A stretch of 64,000 nucleotides of DNA from Ktedonobacter sp. SOSP1-85 (GTDB taxonomy: Bacteria > Chloroflexota > Ktedonobacteria > Ktedonobacterales > Ktedonobacteraceae): positions 2,581,501 through 2,645,500 of the forward strand of contig NZ_BNJI01000001.1 of NCBI RefSeq assembly GCF_016587415.1, given 5' to 3'. The translations under genes were made by a program, and so were the position numbers. The notes beneath the pieces were generated by a model. The model was given only the letters and a program-made list of their open reading frames with translations. It searched no databases and was not told where the DNA came from. Shown here piece after piece: positions 53,568 to 63,709 of this stretch; positions within the stretch are counted from its first letter, which is position 1; the number at the start of each line of letters is the position of its first letter.

Positions 53568-54337
53568 TCATTCCTCCACTGTCCCTATGGGTGGACTGCT
53601 GTTCCGCGTTTTACTCTCTTACCTATACTTGCACATATGTACATACAATGTTTCTCTTTTGTAGTCACATACTATGCATTGCACGTTAATAGTATGCATG
53701 AAGCTGCATCTAATTGTCTAGTGTTTTTCTCTTGAAACAGCTTATACACAAGAAATCTTCATACAATTTTTACATATTTTTATGTAATATGCCTACATTG
53801 TTATAACAAAGGAGAAACGTTTTATAAAGCCACTTCAATAAGCTAAAACCGCTAAAATTTCCCCAGGCTGTTCCTCTAGCCTTAACAAAAAGATACGCAG
53901 AAATAGGCAGGTACTTGAGTACTAATTCTCCCTCATACATTCTCCCTCATACAATGTCGATTACTCTCTCCCCCAATGGCAATACATATAGAGACTACAT
54001 AGCCCACATCTTATTAAAATTTCATAAAGGCCCAGATTTGAGCAACCATGCTTTTTTATCAAAATTAGCCTATGTTTCTTGTTAAAGTTGTGTTATACTA
54101 ATTTTATTGTTAGCCTGCCGGCTGGAAACAACGAAGTATACTTTTAGCGGAGCCGGTAGGTAGAAGCTATGTCGATCTCCCTTTAAGCAGTGATTTATAT
54201 AGACGAATCTCTATAAAAAGATCGCTCTATTTCACGCTTGACGCGGCATAGCACCAAGCAGGAGCTTCATTCTATATGAAGAAGGGTAACAGTAAGCAAA
54301 GCTGCGAACTGTTACGAAGCGAAAGGAGTATCCCTTC
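53568..54337. promoter_or_regulatory. Long AT-rich leader region of the ABC ATPase gene
   Basis: 770 bp without a gene. It contains ATACAATGT at 53643 and 53949. A 10-bp hairpin CCTGCCGGCT/AGCCGGTAGG spans 54114-54160, CTTCAT/ATGAAG lies at about 54265-54280, and GTAACAGT/ACTGTTAC at 54286-54315 is directly upstream of the AAAGGAG ribosome-binding site. The structured part suggests a regulated 5' leader. Confidence 0.45.
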
Positions 54338-55444
54338 ATGGCTCGTGTCCAATTTGAGAACATCTACAAACGCTTCGGCAAGGTAGAAGTCGTCCATGAT
54401 GTCAGCTTTGATATCAAGGACAAGGAATTCATGGTCCTGGTCGGCCCCTCTGGTTGTGGTAAGAGTACCTGCCTTCGTATGGTTGCAGGTCTTGAGGAGC
54501 CCAGCGAAGGCCAGATCTACATCGGTGACCGCATGGTCAATGGCGTCGATCCTAAGGATCGCGATATCGCTATGGTCTTCCAGAACTATGCGCTCTATCC
54601 TCACATGACCGTATTTGACAACATGGCCTTCGGTCTGAAATTGCGCCACTACCCCAAAGCAGAGATCAAGAAGCGCGTTGAAGACGCAGCCGGGCAGCTC
54701 GGTCTCGAAAACCTGCTCAAGCGTAAACCCAAAGAACTCTCTGGTGGTCAGCGCCAGCGCGTTGCCCTGGGTCGCGCGATTGTCCGCGAGGCGCAGGTCT
54801 TCCTGATGGACGAGCCGCTCTCCAACCTGGATGCTAAGCTGCGCGTTGAGACGCGTGCAAATATCATCAAACTGCACCAGCGCATTCAGACAACGACTAT
54901 TTACGTTACCCACGACCAGGTCGAGGCTATGACCATGGGTGACCGTATTGCAGTCCTGAATGGCGGCGTTATCCAGCAACTGGGTACACCACAGGACCTG
55001 TATGATCATCCCGCGAACATGTTCGTCGCTGGCTTCATTGGTACTCCTACCATGAACTTCATCCCCGGTGCGAAGGTCGTTGGTGAAGGCGACCTGACCA
55101 AGCTCGTGCTCGAAGGTATCGGCCAGATCGAGGTACCCGCTGAGCTGGCCAAGCTCGCTCGTGACGCGGCTGGCCGCGAGTTGACCTTCGGTATCCGCCC
55201 CTCACACCTTGAGGATGCGACCCTGGTCGGCGAGAGCAGCACCCGCTCCAGCATCGACGGCACGGTTGACGTTGTTGAGAACCTCGGTAACGAGCTCCAG
55301 GTTTACCTGACCGCTGGCGGCAAGAGCCTGATCGCGACGCTCGATCCTCGCTCCCGCGCGGTTCCCGGCAACAAGATCCGCCTGTATGTTGAGAGTGATC
55401 GTGTTCACCTCTTCGATACCGCGACCGGCGAATCCATCTTCTAA
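54338..55444 (+). CDS. ABC sugar-importer ATPase, UgpC/MalK/MsmX type
   Basis: A 368-residue ATPase with Walker A GPSGCGKST, the Q-loop in VFQNYALYPHMTV, signature LSGGQRQR, Walker B VFLMDEPLSNLDAKLR, the H-loop VTHDQVEAMT and a C-terminal TOBE/regulatory domain (FGIRPSHLED). It energises import of carbohydrates or glycerol phosphate. No permease or binding-protein gene is adjacent, so it may serve several transporters as MsmX does in Bacillus. AAAGGAG precedes the ATG. Confidence 0.95.
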   Translation: MARVQFENIYKRFGKVEVVHDVSFDIKDKEFMVLVGPSGCGKSTCLRMVAGLEEPSEGQIYIGDRMVNGVDPKDRDIAMVFQNYALYPHMTVFDNMAFGLKLRHYPKAEIKKRVEDAAGQLGLENLLKRKPKELSGGQRQRVALGRAIVREAQVFLMDEPLSNLDAKLRVETRANIIKLHQRIQTTTIYVTHDQVEAMTMGDRIAVLNGGVIQQLGTPQDLYDHPANMFVAGFIGTPTMNFIPGAKVVGEGDLTKLVLEGIGQIEVPAELAKLARDAAGRELTFGIRPSHLEDATLVGESSTRSSIDGTVDVVENLGNELQVYLTAGGKSLIATLDPRSRAVPGNKIRLYVESDRVHLFDTATGESIF

Positions 55445-55514
55445 GGTAAAGAACAGAAAAAAAAGACCCACGGCACGTGTGCCGTGGGTCTTTTTTTTCT
55501 GTTCTTTACCTTAG
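55441..55514. terminator. 74-bp palindrome spanning both stop codons
   Basis: 36-bp perfect arms with loop GT. It includes the TAA of the ABC ATPase gene (55442-55444) and the TAA of the convergent FadN-like gene (55513-55511). Eight-base A and T runs flank the GC stem, so it should terminate in both directions. Confidence 0.85.
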
Positions 55515-57907
55515 TTGCGCAGGGGCTTGCCTGTCATCAGGATAGCCTGCATACGCTCCTGGGTTTTCTCCATGCCACAGAGGCTCAGGAAGGCTTCGCG
55601 CTCCAGGTCAAGCACCTGCTGCTCCGTTAGCGGTGTGAGTGGTGAGCAATTGCCACCAGTCAAGACGCGGGCCAGGTGGCGCGCGACAACGGCATCATGT
55701 TCACTGACCTTTCCGGTAAGCAGCAGATTATCTACCTGCTGCTCCAGGACCAGGCGCGCGCCAGAACCTGGCAGGATCATCAGCTGAGGCTGGGCAGGCT
55801 GCCACTTACCAGCGGACTGGGCCTCAGCCAGTTGCAGGGCGTCCGCCTTGGCGTCACGCAGGAGTACGGCACGGCTGACACTCAACCTGTCCGTCTTACG
55901 CATGAAGCGTAGCTCCTGGGCCTCGACCGCGCTGGTCGAGACGGTGGCCATGGCGATGGTCTCAAAGGCCTTACGCGATGGGGTGAAAGGACCGCCCGTC
56001 TTGCCCGCCTTCTGACGCTCCAGGTCAGCTCCATGACGCAGGAGAAGCTCTTTACAGCCGCCCCCCGCTGGCACTACACCAACACCCACTTCGACGAGAC
56101 CAATAAACGACTCGGCCAGGGCGCGCGTATGGTTACAATGCATAATAATCTCACAGCCACCGCCAAGCGCACGGCCAGTCGGCGCGGCCACAACAGGGAT
56201 GGAACTGTACTTGAGCATCTGGTTCGCCTGCTGTAACCCGTTGACGGCGTTATTGATCATGTCCCATTCCCCCTGGCGCGCCCCCATGAGCACGAGGAAG
56301 AGGTTCGCGCCAGCCGAGAAGTCGGGAGCGTCGTTCGCGACGACCAGGGCGCGGAACTGCTTTGGCCCCTCCTCGACGGCATAGCGGATCATCTCGATGA
56401 TGCCCTCATCGATGGAGTTCATCTTGGTATGGAACTCCAGGCAGGCCACACCATCACCCAGGTCGATCAGGGCAGCCGAGCCGTTGTCACGCACGACCTT
56501 GTTGCTGGCTTTGAGCGCGGTGAAGGTGATGCTGCCCGCTGGCACAGGCACCGGCTTATAAGTGTCATCTTTGAAGTCAAAGTACTGGCGGACGCCGTTG
56601 GTCTCGACGTAGAATGTCCCCTGCCCTTTTTCGCGCACGCGCTGGACCAGTTCGGGCAATTCGCGTCCCTCAAGAGTCTTCTCCAGCACCTGGGGATTCT
56701 TGAGCAGGAGATCCCAGACCTCAAAGCTACCAAAGTCAAAGTTAAAGCCCCAGCGCATGGCCTCATCGACCGCGACGACGCTATCGGCTATCTCAGCCGC
56801 CAGGGTCGCGGCATAGATCAGGGAGTCCGCCGTGGTCTCGCGGGCCAGTTGCCCGCCTTTGTCATCGCTATTGAGCATGGCGAGCATGCGCTGCGCCGGG
56901 TCGTCGTAATTGCGTGCCGTGCCAATAGAGGCCAGGCGCACCTTCTGCTTCGGCCCATACTCCAGCGTCTTCAGATCCAATTCAAGGATCTCTGAGCCGC
57001 CACCGGGCTGCTTCACGCGCTTATAGAAGCCCTGCCCGCTCTTCTCCCCAAGCTTGCCTTGCGCGACCATCTGGCGGATGATCTCCGGCAGCTTAAACGT
57101 CTCGCGCCAGGGGTCTTCTGGCGCGTTCTGATAGAGGTTGTCGGCCACATGCGCCAGGGTATCCAGGCCCGAGAGGTCGGCTGTGCGGAAAACGGCTGAT
57201 TTCGGGCGTCCCATGGAGGGGCCAAGGATAGCATCCACCTCACCAACGCTATAGCCCTCGGCCAGAGCGCGGTGAATGGTCGAGAGAAAGCCGTACACAC
57301 CGACACGGTTGGCGATAAAGTTCGGAGTATCCTTACACAGGACCACACCCTTGCCCAGCACTTCCGTCCCAAACTCGCGCATAAAGGGCAGGAGCGCGGG
57401 ATCGGTATCGGGCGTGGGAACCAGTTCCAGCAAGGGCATATAGCGCACGGGATTGAAGAAGTGCGTGATCAGGAAGTTGCGGCGGAACTCGGAGCCACGC
57501 CCCTCGATCAGCTGGTGCGCGGGAAGGCCCGAGGTGTTCGAGCTGATGATGGTGTGAGGCGCCAGCACCTTCTCCAGGCGCTCATACAGAGAATGCTTGA
57601 TATCGAGACGCTCGACGACGGCCTCAATGACCCAATCCACCTCGGCCAGCGCCTGCAAATCATCCTCAATATTACCAACCGTTACCAGTTGCGCCCCGCG
57701 TTTGGTATAGAAGGCGGCTGGCCTGGCTTTGAGAGCCTTCTCCAGGCCAGTGCGGGCCACAATGCTCCGATCTTTGGCATCTGGAGGCACAATATCTAGC
57801 AGCAGGCTGGGGATGCCAACGTTGGCGAGATGGGCGGCGATAGCCGCGCCCATCACACCAGCGCCGATCACGCCTACTTTGCGAATGCGATATGGCGTGG
57901 TAGACAT
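55511..57907 (-). CDS. 3-hydroxyacyl-CoA dehydrogenase/enoyl-CoA hydratase, FadN-like
   Basis: A 798-residue protein. The NAD-binding start [18 protein letters not shown] leads the dehydrogenase domain ([22 protein letters not shown]), and a C-terminal crotonase-type domain has SAGANLF and [10 protein letters not shown]. The domain order matches Bacillus FadN (YusL), not E. coli FadB. It performs the hydration and dehydrogenation steps of beta-oxidation. The frame is open to 57961, but the ATG at 57907 lies two bases after the thiolase stop, so it is translationally coupled to that gene. Confidence 0.93.
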   Translation of the reverse strand: MSTTPYRIRKVGVIGAGVMGAAIAAHLANVGIPSLLLDIVPPDAKDRSIVARTGLEKALKARPAAFYTKRGAQLVTVGNIEDDLQALAEVDWVIEAVVERLDIKHSLYERLEKVLAPHTIISSNTSGLPAHQLIEGRGSEFRRNFLITHFFNPVRYMPLLELVPTPDTDPALLPFMREFGTEVLGKGVVLCKDTPNFIANRVGVYGFLSTIHRALAEGYSVGEVDAILGPSMGRPKSAVFRTADLSGLDTLAHVADNLYQNAPEDPWRETFKLPEIIRQMVAQGKLGEKSGQGFYKRVKQPGGGSEILELDLKTLEYGPKQKVRLASIGTARNYDDPAQRMLAMLNSDDKGGQLARETTADSLIYAATLAAEIADSVVAVDEAMRWGFNFDFGSFEVWDLLLKNPQVLEKTLEGRELPELVQRVREKGQGTFYVETNGVRQYFDFKDDTYKPVPVPAGSITFTALKASNKVVRDNGSAALIDLGDGVACLEFHTKMNSIDEGIIEMIRYAVEEGPKQFRALVVANDAPDFSAGANLFLVLMGARQGEWDMINNAVNGLQQANQMLKYSSIPVVAAPTGRALGGGCEIIMHCNHTRALAESFIGLVEVGVGVVPAGGGCKELLLRHGADLERQKAGKTGGPFTPSRKAFETIAMATVSTSAVEAQELRFMRKTDRLSVSRAVLLRDAKADALQLAEAQSAGKWQPAQPQLMILPGSGARLVLEQQVDNLLLTGKVSEHDAVVARHLARVLTGGNCSPLTPLTEQQVLDLEREAFLSLCGMEKTQERMQAILMTGKPLRN

Positions 57908-57909
57908 GA

Positions 57910-59109
57910 CTATGAAATCCTCTCGATCAAGGTGGCAACGCCCTGGCCACCACCAACGCACAGCGTGGCAATACCCAACGTCTTATCCAGGGTCTGTAGA
58001 TCATTCACCAGGGTGGCAATCAAGCGAGCACCGCTACAACCCAGGGGGTGTCCCAGGGCAATCGCGCCACCGTGGGGATTCAGCTTCTCCTCATCATCAA
58101 GGCCTAGTTCGCGGATCACGGCCAGGTTCTGCACGGCAAAGGCCTCGTTCAGCTCGAAGACATCGATATCGCTTAGTTGCAGGCCCGAGCGCTGGAGAAC
58201 TTTGCGCACCGCGGAGACGGGTCCAATGCCCATAATGTCGGGGCGTACGCCAGAGACAGCCATGGTGCGAATGCGGGCCAGGGGCGTAATCCCCTGCTCA
58301 CGCGCCTTCTCCTCGGACATGATCACAACTGCGGAGGCACCATCATTGAGCGGGCTGGAGTTACCAGCGGTCACGGTGCCACCTTTGATAAAGGCGGGCT
58401 CCAGGCTGGCGAGCCTCTCAAGCGAGGTATCTCGGCGTGGTCCCTCGTCGATCTCCATCACGCGCCCATCGGGCAGGGGCACGGGTACGATCTCGCGCTT
58501 GAAGATGCCCTTCTCAGTCGCCGCAATGGCGCGCTGGTGGCTGCGCAGCGCGAAGGCATCCTGAGCCTCGCGGCTGATATTATGCAGGCGCGCCAGGTTC
58601 TCAGCGGTAATCCCCATGGGCATATAGCTGGCATAGCCATATTCAAGCTCACAGGGCGGGAGATACGACTCGGCCTTTTCGCCCTCACGCGGCGGGACCA
58701 GGCGCGGATTAAAGCTGGGGTTAAAGCCGCCCATAGGCACACGGGACATATTCTCAACGCCGCCTGCAATAATCACATCTCCCAGGCCAAGCATGATGCT
58801 CTGCGCGGCCATGTTCACTGCTTGCAGGCTGGAGGCACAGAAGCGGTTGACAGTCACACCACCAGCGGTCTCGGGCAGGTCAGCGAGCGCACCTACGATA
58901 CGCGCCAGGTTCATGCCCTGCTCCCCCTCAGGGAAGGCACAGCCAAGAATCAGGTCTTCTATCAGCGAGCGATCCAGGTTCGGCACACGCTCAACGGCGG
59001 CTTTGACCGCTAGAGCGGCGAGGTCATCGGCACGTACATCTCTTAGCACGCCTTTATTCGCGCGCCCAATAGGAGTGCGTACAGCACTCACGATCACGGC
59101 TTCTGGCAT
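57910..59109 (-). CDS. Acetyl-CoA acyltransferase (thiolase)
   Basis: A 399-residue thiolase with the nucleophilic Cys in [33 protein letters not shown] and the second Cys in TLCVGGGQG. It carries out the final thiolytic step of beta-oxidation (FadA-like). The frame is open to 59346, but the upstream part crosses a stem-loop repeat. AAAGGAG before the ATG at 59109 marks the start. It is followed by the FadN-like gene. Confidence 0.95.
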   Translation of the reverse strand: MPEAVIVSAVRTPIGRANKGVLRDVRADDLAALAVKAAVERVPNLDRSLIEDLILGCAFPEGEQGMNLARIVGALADLPETAGGVTVNRFCASSLQAVNMAAQSIMLGLGDVIIAGGVENMSRVPMGGFNPSFNPRLVPPREGEKAESYLPPCELEYGYASYMPMGITAENLARLHNISREAQDAFALRSHQRAIAATEKGIFKREIVPVPLPDGRVMEIDEGPRRDTSLERLASLEPAFIKGGTVTAGNSSPLNDGASAVVIMSEEKAREQGITPLARIRTMAVSGVRPDIMGIGPVSAVRKVLQRSGLQLSDIDVFELNEAFAVQNLAVIRELGLDDEEKLNPHGGAIALGHPLGCSGARLIATLVNDLQTLDKTLGIATLCVGGGQGVATLIERIS

Positions 59110-59162
59110 TATCTCTACTCCTTTGTGAGAGTGAATCGTTATTTTACAGTGAGAAAAACGGG

Positions 59163-59250
59163 TAACGACGCTGCTAAAGCACGCGTCTACATATGAGGCA
59201 CGGAGCATCTCGCGCCTTGATATGTAGACGCGGGCTTTAGCGGCGTTGTG
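59163..59250. repeat. Long stem-loop repeat, family 2, copy 2
   Basis: Imperfect arms of about 36 bp with a 14-base loop. The arms share GACGCTGCTAAAGCACGC and TCTACATAT with copy 1 at 30684-30752. It lies between the co-directional MaoC-like and thiolase genes. Confidence 0.7.
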
Positions 59251-59263
59251 CCAACACCCTGTA

Positions 59264-59668
59264 TTAGTCGCATGGCACACACATCTCATCTGGCTCGAGG
59301 TCACGCACAACTCCCTGTGTCTCGCCAGCCAGGACACGCTTGCCATGCTGATTGAAGCAGGTGAAGATGGAAGTCATGTGTGTCCGCCCAGCCTGCTGCT
59401 CAAGCTGGGTCACTGTGACGATACAGCGGACGGTATCTCCAGCATAGACGGGGCGTAGAAAATCAAAATTGAGCGAACGCGCGATATAGTTCAGGTCCCC
59501 ACCAAGTTTGGTAGGAAGCGTCGCGGTAAGCAATCCATGCACCATGACACGTCCTTGCTCATCGGGGAGGATATGATGCGCACCCTTGTCACCTGAGAGG
59601 TGAGCAAAGAGCCGCACCTCATCCAGGGTAAATGTACGCTCCCAAGACTTCGTATCTCCAACCTGCAT
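59264..59668 (-). CDS. MaoC-like hotdog dehydratase
   Basis: A 134-residue MaoC-type protein with [11 protein letters not shown] and [19 protein letters not shown], resembling (R)-enoyl-CoA hydratases. The Asp/His pair usual in the active site (D..N..H) is only partly recognisable, with GAHH in place of NP.H, so activity is uncertain. It lies within the beta-oxidation gene cluster. Confidence 0.8.
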   Translation of the reverse strand: MQVGDTKSWERTFTLDEVRLFAHLSGDKGAHHILPDEQGRVMVHGLLTATLPTKLGGDLNYIARSLNFDFLRPVYAGDTVRCIVTVTQLEQQAGRTHMTSIFTCFNQHGKRVLAGETQGVVRDLEPDEMCVPCD

Positions 59669-59782
59669 AGCAAAACTCCTCTTCGTATTGTGGCAGTACG
59701 CGATAGAGGTGCTACAACTTCCTGGTTTAGCTCAAGAGGGGGGCACTAATCCCTCGTTGAGGATAAAAAGAGAGAACAGGAC

Positions 59783-59809
59783 GTGGGGGGAGGAGTGACT
59801 CCCCCCCAC
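59783..59809. terminator. G-rich hairpin upstream of the MaoC-like gene
   Basis: GTGGGGGGAG/CTCCCCCCCAC with a six-base loop. It lies between the acyl-CoA dehydrogenase stop and the MaoC-like start on the minus strand. It may separate the two genes' transcripts. Confidence 0.6.
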
Positions 59810-59870
59810 ATCCCACAACCAGGAGCTAAGAATGTAGGGTATTTGCTTGTAGCAATCCGATAGGTAAATC

Positions 59871-61661
59871 CTAGAGGGAGAAGGGGTAGCCCTGCTTCTC
59901 AACTACGATAGAAGCGATCTCGCGCTGGAGCGCAACGCCGTTGATCGCATAGTCGCCCACGTAGGTACGCACACGCTCCAGAACTTTGGCGACGCGTCCC
60001 TCGTCAATGTAGGACATCAGGAGTTGATCCAGGTTGGCACGGATACGGGTAAAGGCCAGCCAGGAGGCAAGTTGCGCCAGTTTGACATGGGTTGCGCTCT
60101 CGGCATCACCACGACGCACGGCCTGGATGGCACGCGCCAGGGCGCTATCGACCGCGTACAGATCGATCAGCAGATTCGCCAGGTACTCGATAAACTCCTG
60201 CTCCTGCTCAAGGGCCTGCATATACTTCATAGCCACGTTGACGGCAGCATAAATGGTGGCATCCTTCGAGCGCTCAAGAGTATTAACGGCCTCGCGCAGT
60301 TCAGCAGGCACATTCTCATCGGCACCATTCGATGGCTGATTGGCCTTAATGCGCCCCTCAACCTGGGGGTAGATGGTCATCAAGCTGACCTGGCCCTTCA
60401 TCGCGCGACGGAAGAGCGTCCCCGAGGCCACCATGCGGTTGATCTCGTTAGTCCCCTCGAAGATACGCTGGATACGCGCATCGCGATAGGCCTTCTCGAT
60501 GGGGTACTCCTTCATGAAGCCGTAGCCACCGAAGATCTGTACGCCCTCGTCGACCACCATAGCCAGGACCTCGCTACCGTGTACCTTGGCCAGGGAAGCC
60601 TCAATGGCATAATCCTCAACGGCTTTGAAGATGGCATCTGTGTTGTCGCCACCGCTATGCTGCGCGTTGGAGATGTTGGCGGCGGTGCGGAAGACCTCGC
60701 TCTCAGCAGCATAGGTCTCGGCGGCCATACGAGCCAGCTTCTTCTTGATCATGCCGAACTCATGCAGGAATTTGCCGAAGGCCTTGCGCTCATTGGTATA
60801 GGTCGCAGCCAGCTTTAAGGCGTTGCGCGCACCACCAACGGTACCGGCACCCAGTTTGAGGCGGCCGATATTGAGAATGTTAAAGGCGATCTTGTAACCC
60901 TTGTGAATCTCGCCCAACAGATTCTCGGTAGGCACCTTGACATCCTGGAGGATCAACTGGCGCGTCGAGGAGCCTTTGATACCCATCTTGTTCTCTTCGG
61001 GTCCAGTAGTAACACCCGGCCAATTCGCCTCGACAATAAAGGCGGAGGGGCGCTCATTGCCGATGCGGGCAAAGACCACGAAGACATCGGCGAAGCCAGC
61101 GTTCGAGATCCACTGCTTGGTGCCGTTGAGGATATAGTACTTGCCATCCTTGGAGAGTTCGGCGCGCGTGCCCAGGCCCATAGCGTCAGAGCCAACGCCC
61201 GGCTCAGTCAGCGCATAGGCGGCGATCCATTCTCCGGTCGCCAGCTTAGGCAGATAGGCCTGCTTCTGCTCCTCGGTACCGTAGTAGACGATGGGGAGCG
61301 AACCAATGGTGGTATGCGCACCAAAGGCCACGCTAAAGGAGGCCTCCTTCTGCTGCGAGGCGACCAGGACGCTGGTCAGCAGGCCCAGTTCCGCGCCACC
61401 GTAGGCCTCGGGGATTTCAATCATCAGCAGGCCCTGCTCGCCAGCTTTCTTCAGCAGGGAGGGCATAACGCCCGGCTCCTGGCTCTCGATGGCGTCGAGT
61501 TTGGGCAAGACTTCGCGCTCGACGAAGGTCACGCTGGACTCTTCGAACATGCGCTGATCTTCGTCACGCTGCTCCGGGGTAAATATTCTATCCGCGCTCT
61601 CACTGACGGGAGTCGTCAAAAAGGCTGTTCCAGCTTCAGTTGGCTTCATAGTTGTCGACAT
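59871..61661 (-). CDS. Acyl-CoA dehydrogenase, FadE/VLCAD-like
   Basis: A 596-residue flavoprotein. It has the N-terminal helical domain, the FAD-binding YALTEPGVGSDAMG and WISNAG regions, a C-terminal FGGYGFMKEYPIEKAYRD motif, and the catalytic Glu in FEGTNEI. A C-terminal extension of about 150 residues, as in VLCAD and Bacillus FadE, is present. It catalyses the first oxidation of acyl-CoA. The ATG at 61661, preceded by AGGAG, was chosen over the open frame to 61790. Confidence 0.95.
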   Translation of the reverse strand: MSTTMKPTEAGTAFLTTPVSESADRIFTPEQRDEDQRMFEESSVTFVEREVLPKLDAIESQEPGVMPSLLKKAGEQGLLMIEIPEAYGGAELGLLTSVLVASQQKEASFSVAFGAHTTIGSLPIVYYGTEEQKQAYLPKLATGEWIAAYALTEPGVGSDAMGLGTRAELSKDGKYYILNGTKQWISNAGFADVFVVFARIGNERPSAFIVEANWPGVTTGPEENKMGIKGSSTRQLILQDVKVPTENLLGEIHKGYKIAFNILNIGRLKLGAGTVGGARNALKLAATYTNERKAFGKFLHEFGMIKKKLARMAAETYAAESEVFRTAANISNAQHSGGDNTDAIFKAVEDYAIEASLAKVHGSEVLAMVVDEGVQIFGGYGFMKEYPIEKAYRDARIQRIFEGTNEINRMVASGTLFRRAMKGQVSLMTIYPQVEGRIKANQPSNGADENVPAELREAVNTLERSKDATIYAAVNVAMKYMQALEQEQEFIEYLANLLIDLYAVDSALARAIQAVRRGDAESATHVKLAQLASWLAFTRIRANLDQLLMSYIDEGRVAKVLERVRTYVGDYAINGVALQREIASIVVEKQGYPFSL

Positions 61662-61707
61662 AGGTTTCCTTTCTCCTTTGGAGTAGAAGTCAAACGCGTC
61701 TATGCGG

Positions 61708-63495
61708 CTATGCTTGTTTTTCAACACGAAGTTCGCGCCGAAGGACCTTGCCGACAAGTGTTTTCGGCAGATTTTTGCGGAACTCCACAACCTTAGGCAC
61801 TTTATAAGAGGTTAATTCTTCTTTACAAAAAGCGATAATTTGCTGGCGAGTTTCTTCAGAGGGCGCGACGCCGGGCTTGAGCACGATAAAAGCTCCCACA
61901 GTCTCACCACGATACTCGTGGGGAACAGCGGTGACGGCGGCCTCAGCAACCGAAGGGTGGCGGAAGAGCACCTCCTCGACCTCGCGAGGATAGACGTTAA
62001 AGCCGCTGGCGAGGATCAGATCCTTGGCCCGGTCAACTACGTAGAAAAAGCCATCTTCATCCATGCGGCCAATATCGCCCGTGCGCATCCAGCTGTTGCG
62101 GAAGATATCCGTGGTCTCCTCTGGCCGATTCCAGTAACCCTGCATAATATTGGGACCCTTGACCACGATCTCGCCAATCTCATTGACGGGAAGCAGTTCG
62201 CCAGTGGCAATGTTCATGATCGCAGCCTCGACCTCTGGAAGAGGAAGACCAATGCTGCCGCCGCGCCGATTATCATTCAGTGGGTTGCAGTGCGTCACAG
62301 GCGCGGCCTCGCTCAGACCATACCCCTCGACCAGCTTGGCCCTGGTCGCGGACTCAAAATCCGTCTGTACTTTGGCTGGCAAAGGAGCCGCGCCACTGAT
62401 ACAATATTGGATAGAGCTAAGGTACTCAGGATTCTTGCCCGCCTCGCGCAAAATCGCGATATACATCGTCGGAATCCCCGGAAAGAGAGTTGGACGCGTC
62501 CGCCGAATTGTATCCAGGACCTCATCGGGCTTGAAGCGAGGGATAAGGACCATCGTTGCCGCGATCAGAATCGAGAGATTCATACCGACCGTCAGACCAT
62601 AGGCATGGAAGAAGGGAGCGGCACACAGGGTAATTTCCTGGGCATCGCGAGCCATAGTTGTCCAATAGCGCGTCTGCATGGCATTGGCTATCAGGTTGCG
62701 GTGCGTAAGCATCGCACCCTTGGAGAGACCAGTGGTGCCACCTGTATATTGCAGCAGGGCCAGGTCATCGCCCTTCGCCGCTTCGGGCAGGCTGAACAAC
62801 TCAATACCGCCACGCGTGGCATGTGACTCTAACATGGCGCTCATGACATGTAGCGACTCATCGCCGCGCCGCTCTTTTTCAGATAAGAGCGGACCCGACT
62901 TATTCGTGCCACGATGGCTCAGAGGATAGAGCGTACGCAAGACAACTGGCAAGTAATCCGAGGGGCTGGTTAAAATAACATGCTCAAGGGCTGTTTCCTT
63001 GCGTATCTCGCGTACAACAGGATAATAATCATCGAGCATAATCAGGACACGCGCGCCAGAATCGGCCATCTGGTGACGCATCTCATGCGCTGTATACAGT
63101 GGATTGGTAGGAACAACAACCGCGCCCGCACGCAATGCCCCGAAGAAGGCAATCGGGTACTGGGGAATATTTGGCAATGCGATGGCCACACGGTCGCCCT
63201 TGTGAATACCTAGCTTCTGTAAGCTAATCGCAAAGCGATTGGCCAGGTGCGAGAGCTGAGCATAGGTCAGCTTGGCGCCAAAGTAGCTGATAGCGCAGGC
63301 GCTTGGGTAGCGACTGGCAGTCGTGTCGAGCAGAGACGTTACAGCGCGATCAGGAATATCAAGAAGAGCGGGAACACCTTCCTGGTAGTGACGTATCCAT
63401 GGTCGCTCCCGAAGAAGTTCTTCGCGTCCATCACTGGTAAGAGTAGAGAAACGCTGCTGCTCTGGGGTGTTGTTGATTAAAGATGGGTCAGACAT
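61708..63495 (-). CDS. Long-chain acyl-CoA synthetase
   Basis: A 595-residue AMP-forming ligase. It has the P-loop-like YTGGTTGLSKGAM, GYGLSEAAPVTH, RTGDIGRMDEDGF and the C-terminal catalytic Lys in LPKTLVGKVLRREL. It activates fatty acids to acyl-CoA, feeding the dehydrogenase gene 46 bases downstream. GAGAGGAG precedes the ATG. It is the first gene of the beta-oxidation operon. Confidence 0.95.
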   Translation of the reverse strand: MSDPSLINNTPEQQRFSTLTSDGREELLRERPWIRHYQEGVPALLDIPDRAVTSLLDTTASRYPSACAISYFGAKLTYAQLSHLANRFAISLQKLGIHKGDRVAIALPNIPQYPIAFFGALRAGAVVVPTNPLYTAHEMRHQMADSGARVLIMLDDYYPVVREIRKETALEHVILTSPSDYLPVVLRTLYPLSHRGTNKSGPLLSEKERRGDESLHVMSAMLESHATRGGIELFSLPEAAKGDDLALLQYTGGTTGLSKGAMLTHRNLIANAMQTRYWTTMARDAQEITLCAAPFFHAYGLTVGMNLSILIAATMVLIPRFKPDEVLDTIRRTRPTLFPGIPTMYIAILREAGKNPEYLSSIQYCISGAAPLPAKVQTDFESATRAKLVEGYGLSEAAPVTHCNPLNDNRRGGSIGLPLPEVEAAIMNIATGELLPVNEIGEIVVKGPNIMQGYWNRPEETTDIFRNSWMRTGDIGRMDEDGFFYVVDRAKDLILASGFNVYPREVEEVLFRHPSVAEAAVTAVPHEYRGETVGAFIVLKPGVAPSEETRQQIIAFCKEELTSYKVPKVVEFRKNLPKTLVGKVLRRELRVEKQA

Positions 63496-63709
63496 TTAGC
63501 CAAAGCTCCTCTCCATAGGGGGACATCATCCATGCGACGCTCTGAGCGACCACTCTGTCGCGGCGATAAGCACCAACAACCCATTTCTCCTTTCTCTAAT
63601 TATATGGCGCGTATAGAGTAATAGCCACGTTGCCAGCTAACAAATTTTTGGGCATAATAGAGTATAGCTAACGAAAAAGGGATTATCATAGAGAGAGTAA
63701 AGGCCAGGG

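Noticed and set aside
59110..59346. N-terminal extension of the thiolase ORF
   Set aside because: It crosses the stem-loop repeat and lacks thiolase similarity. The start at 59109 has a strong ribosome-binding site.
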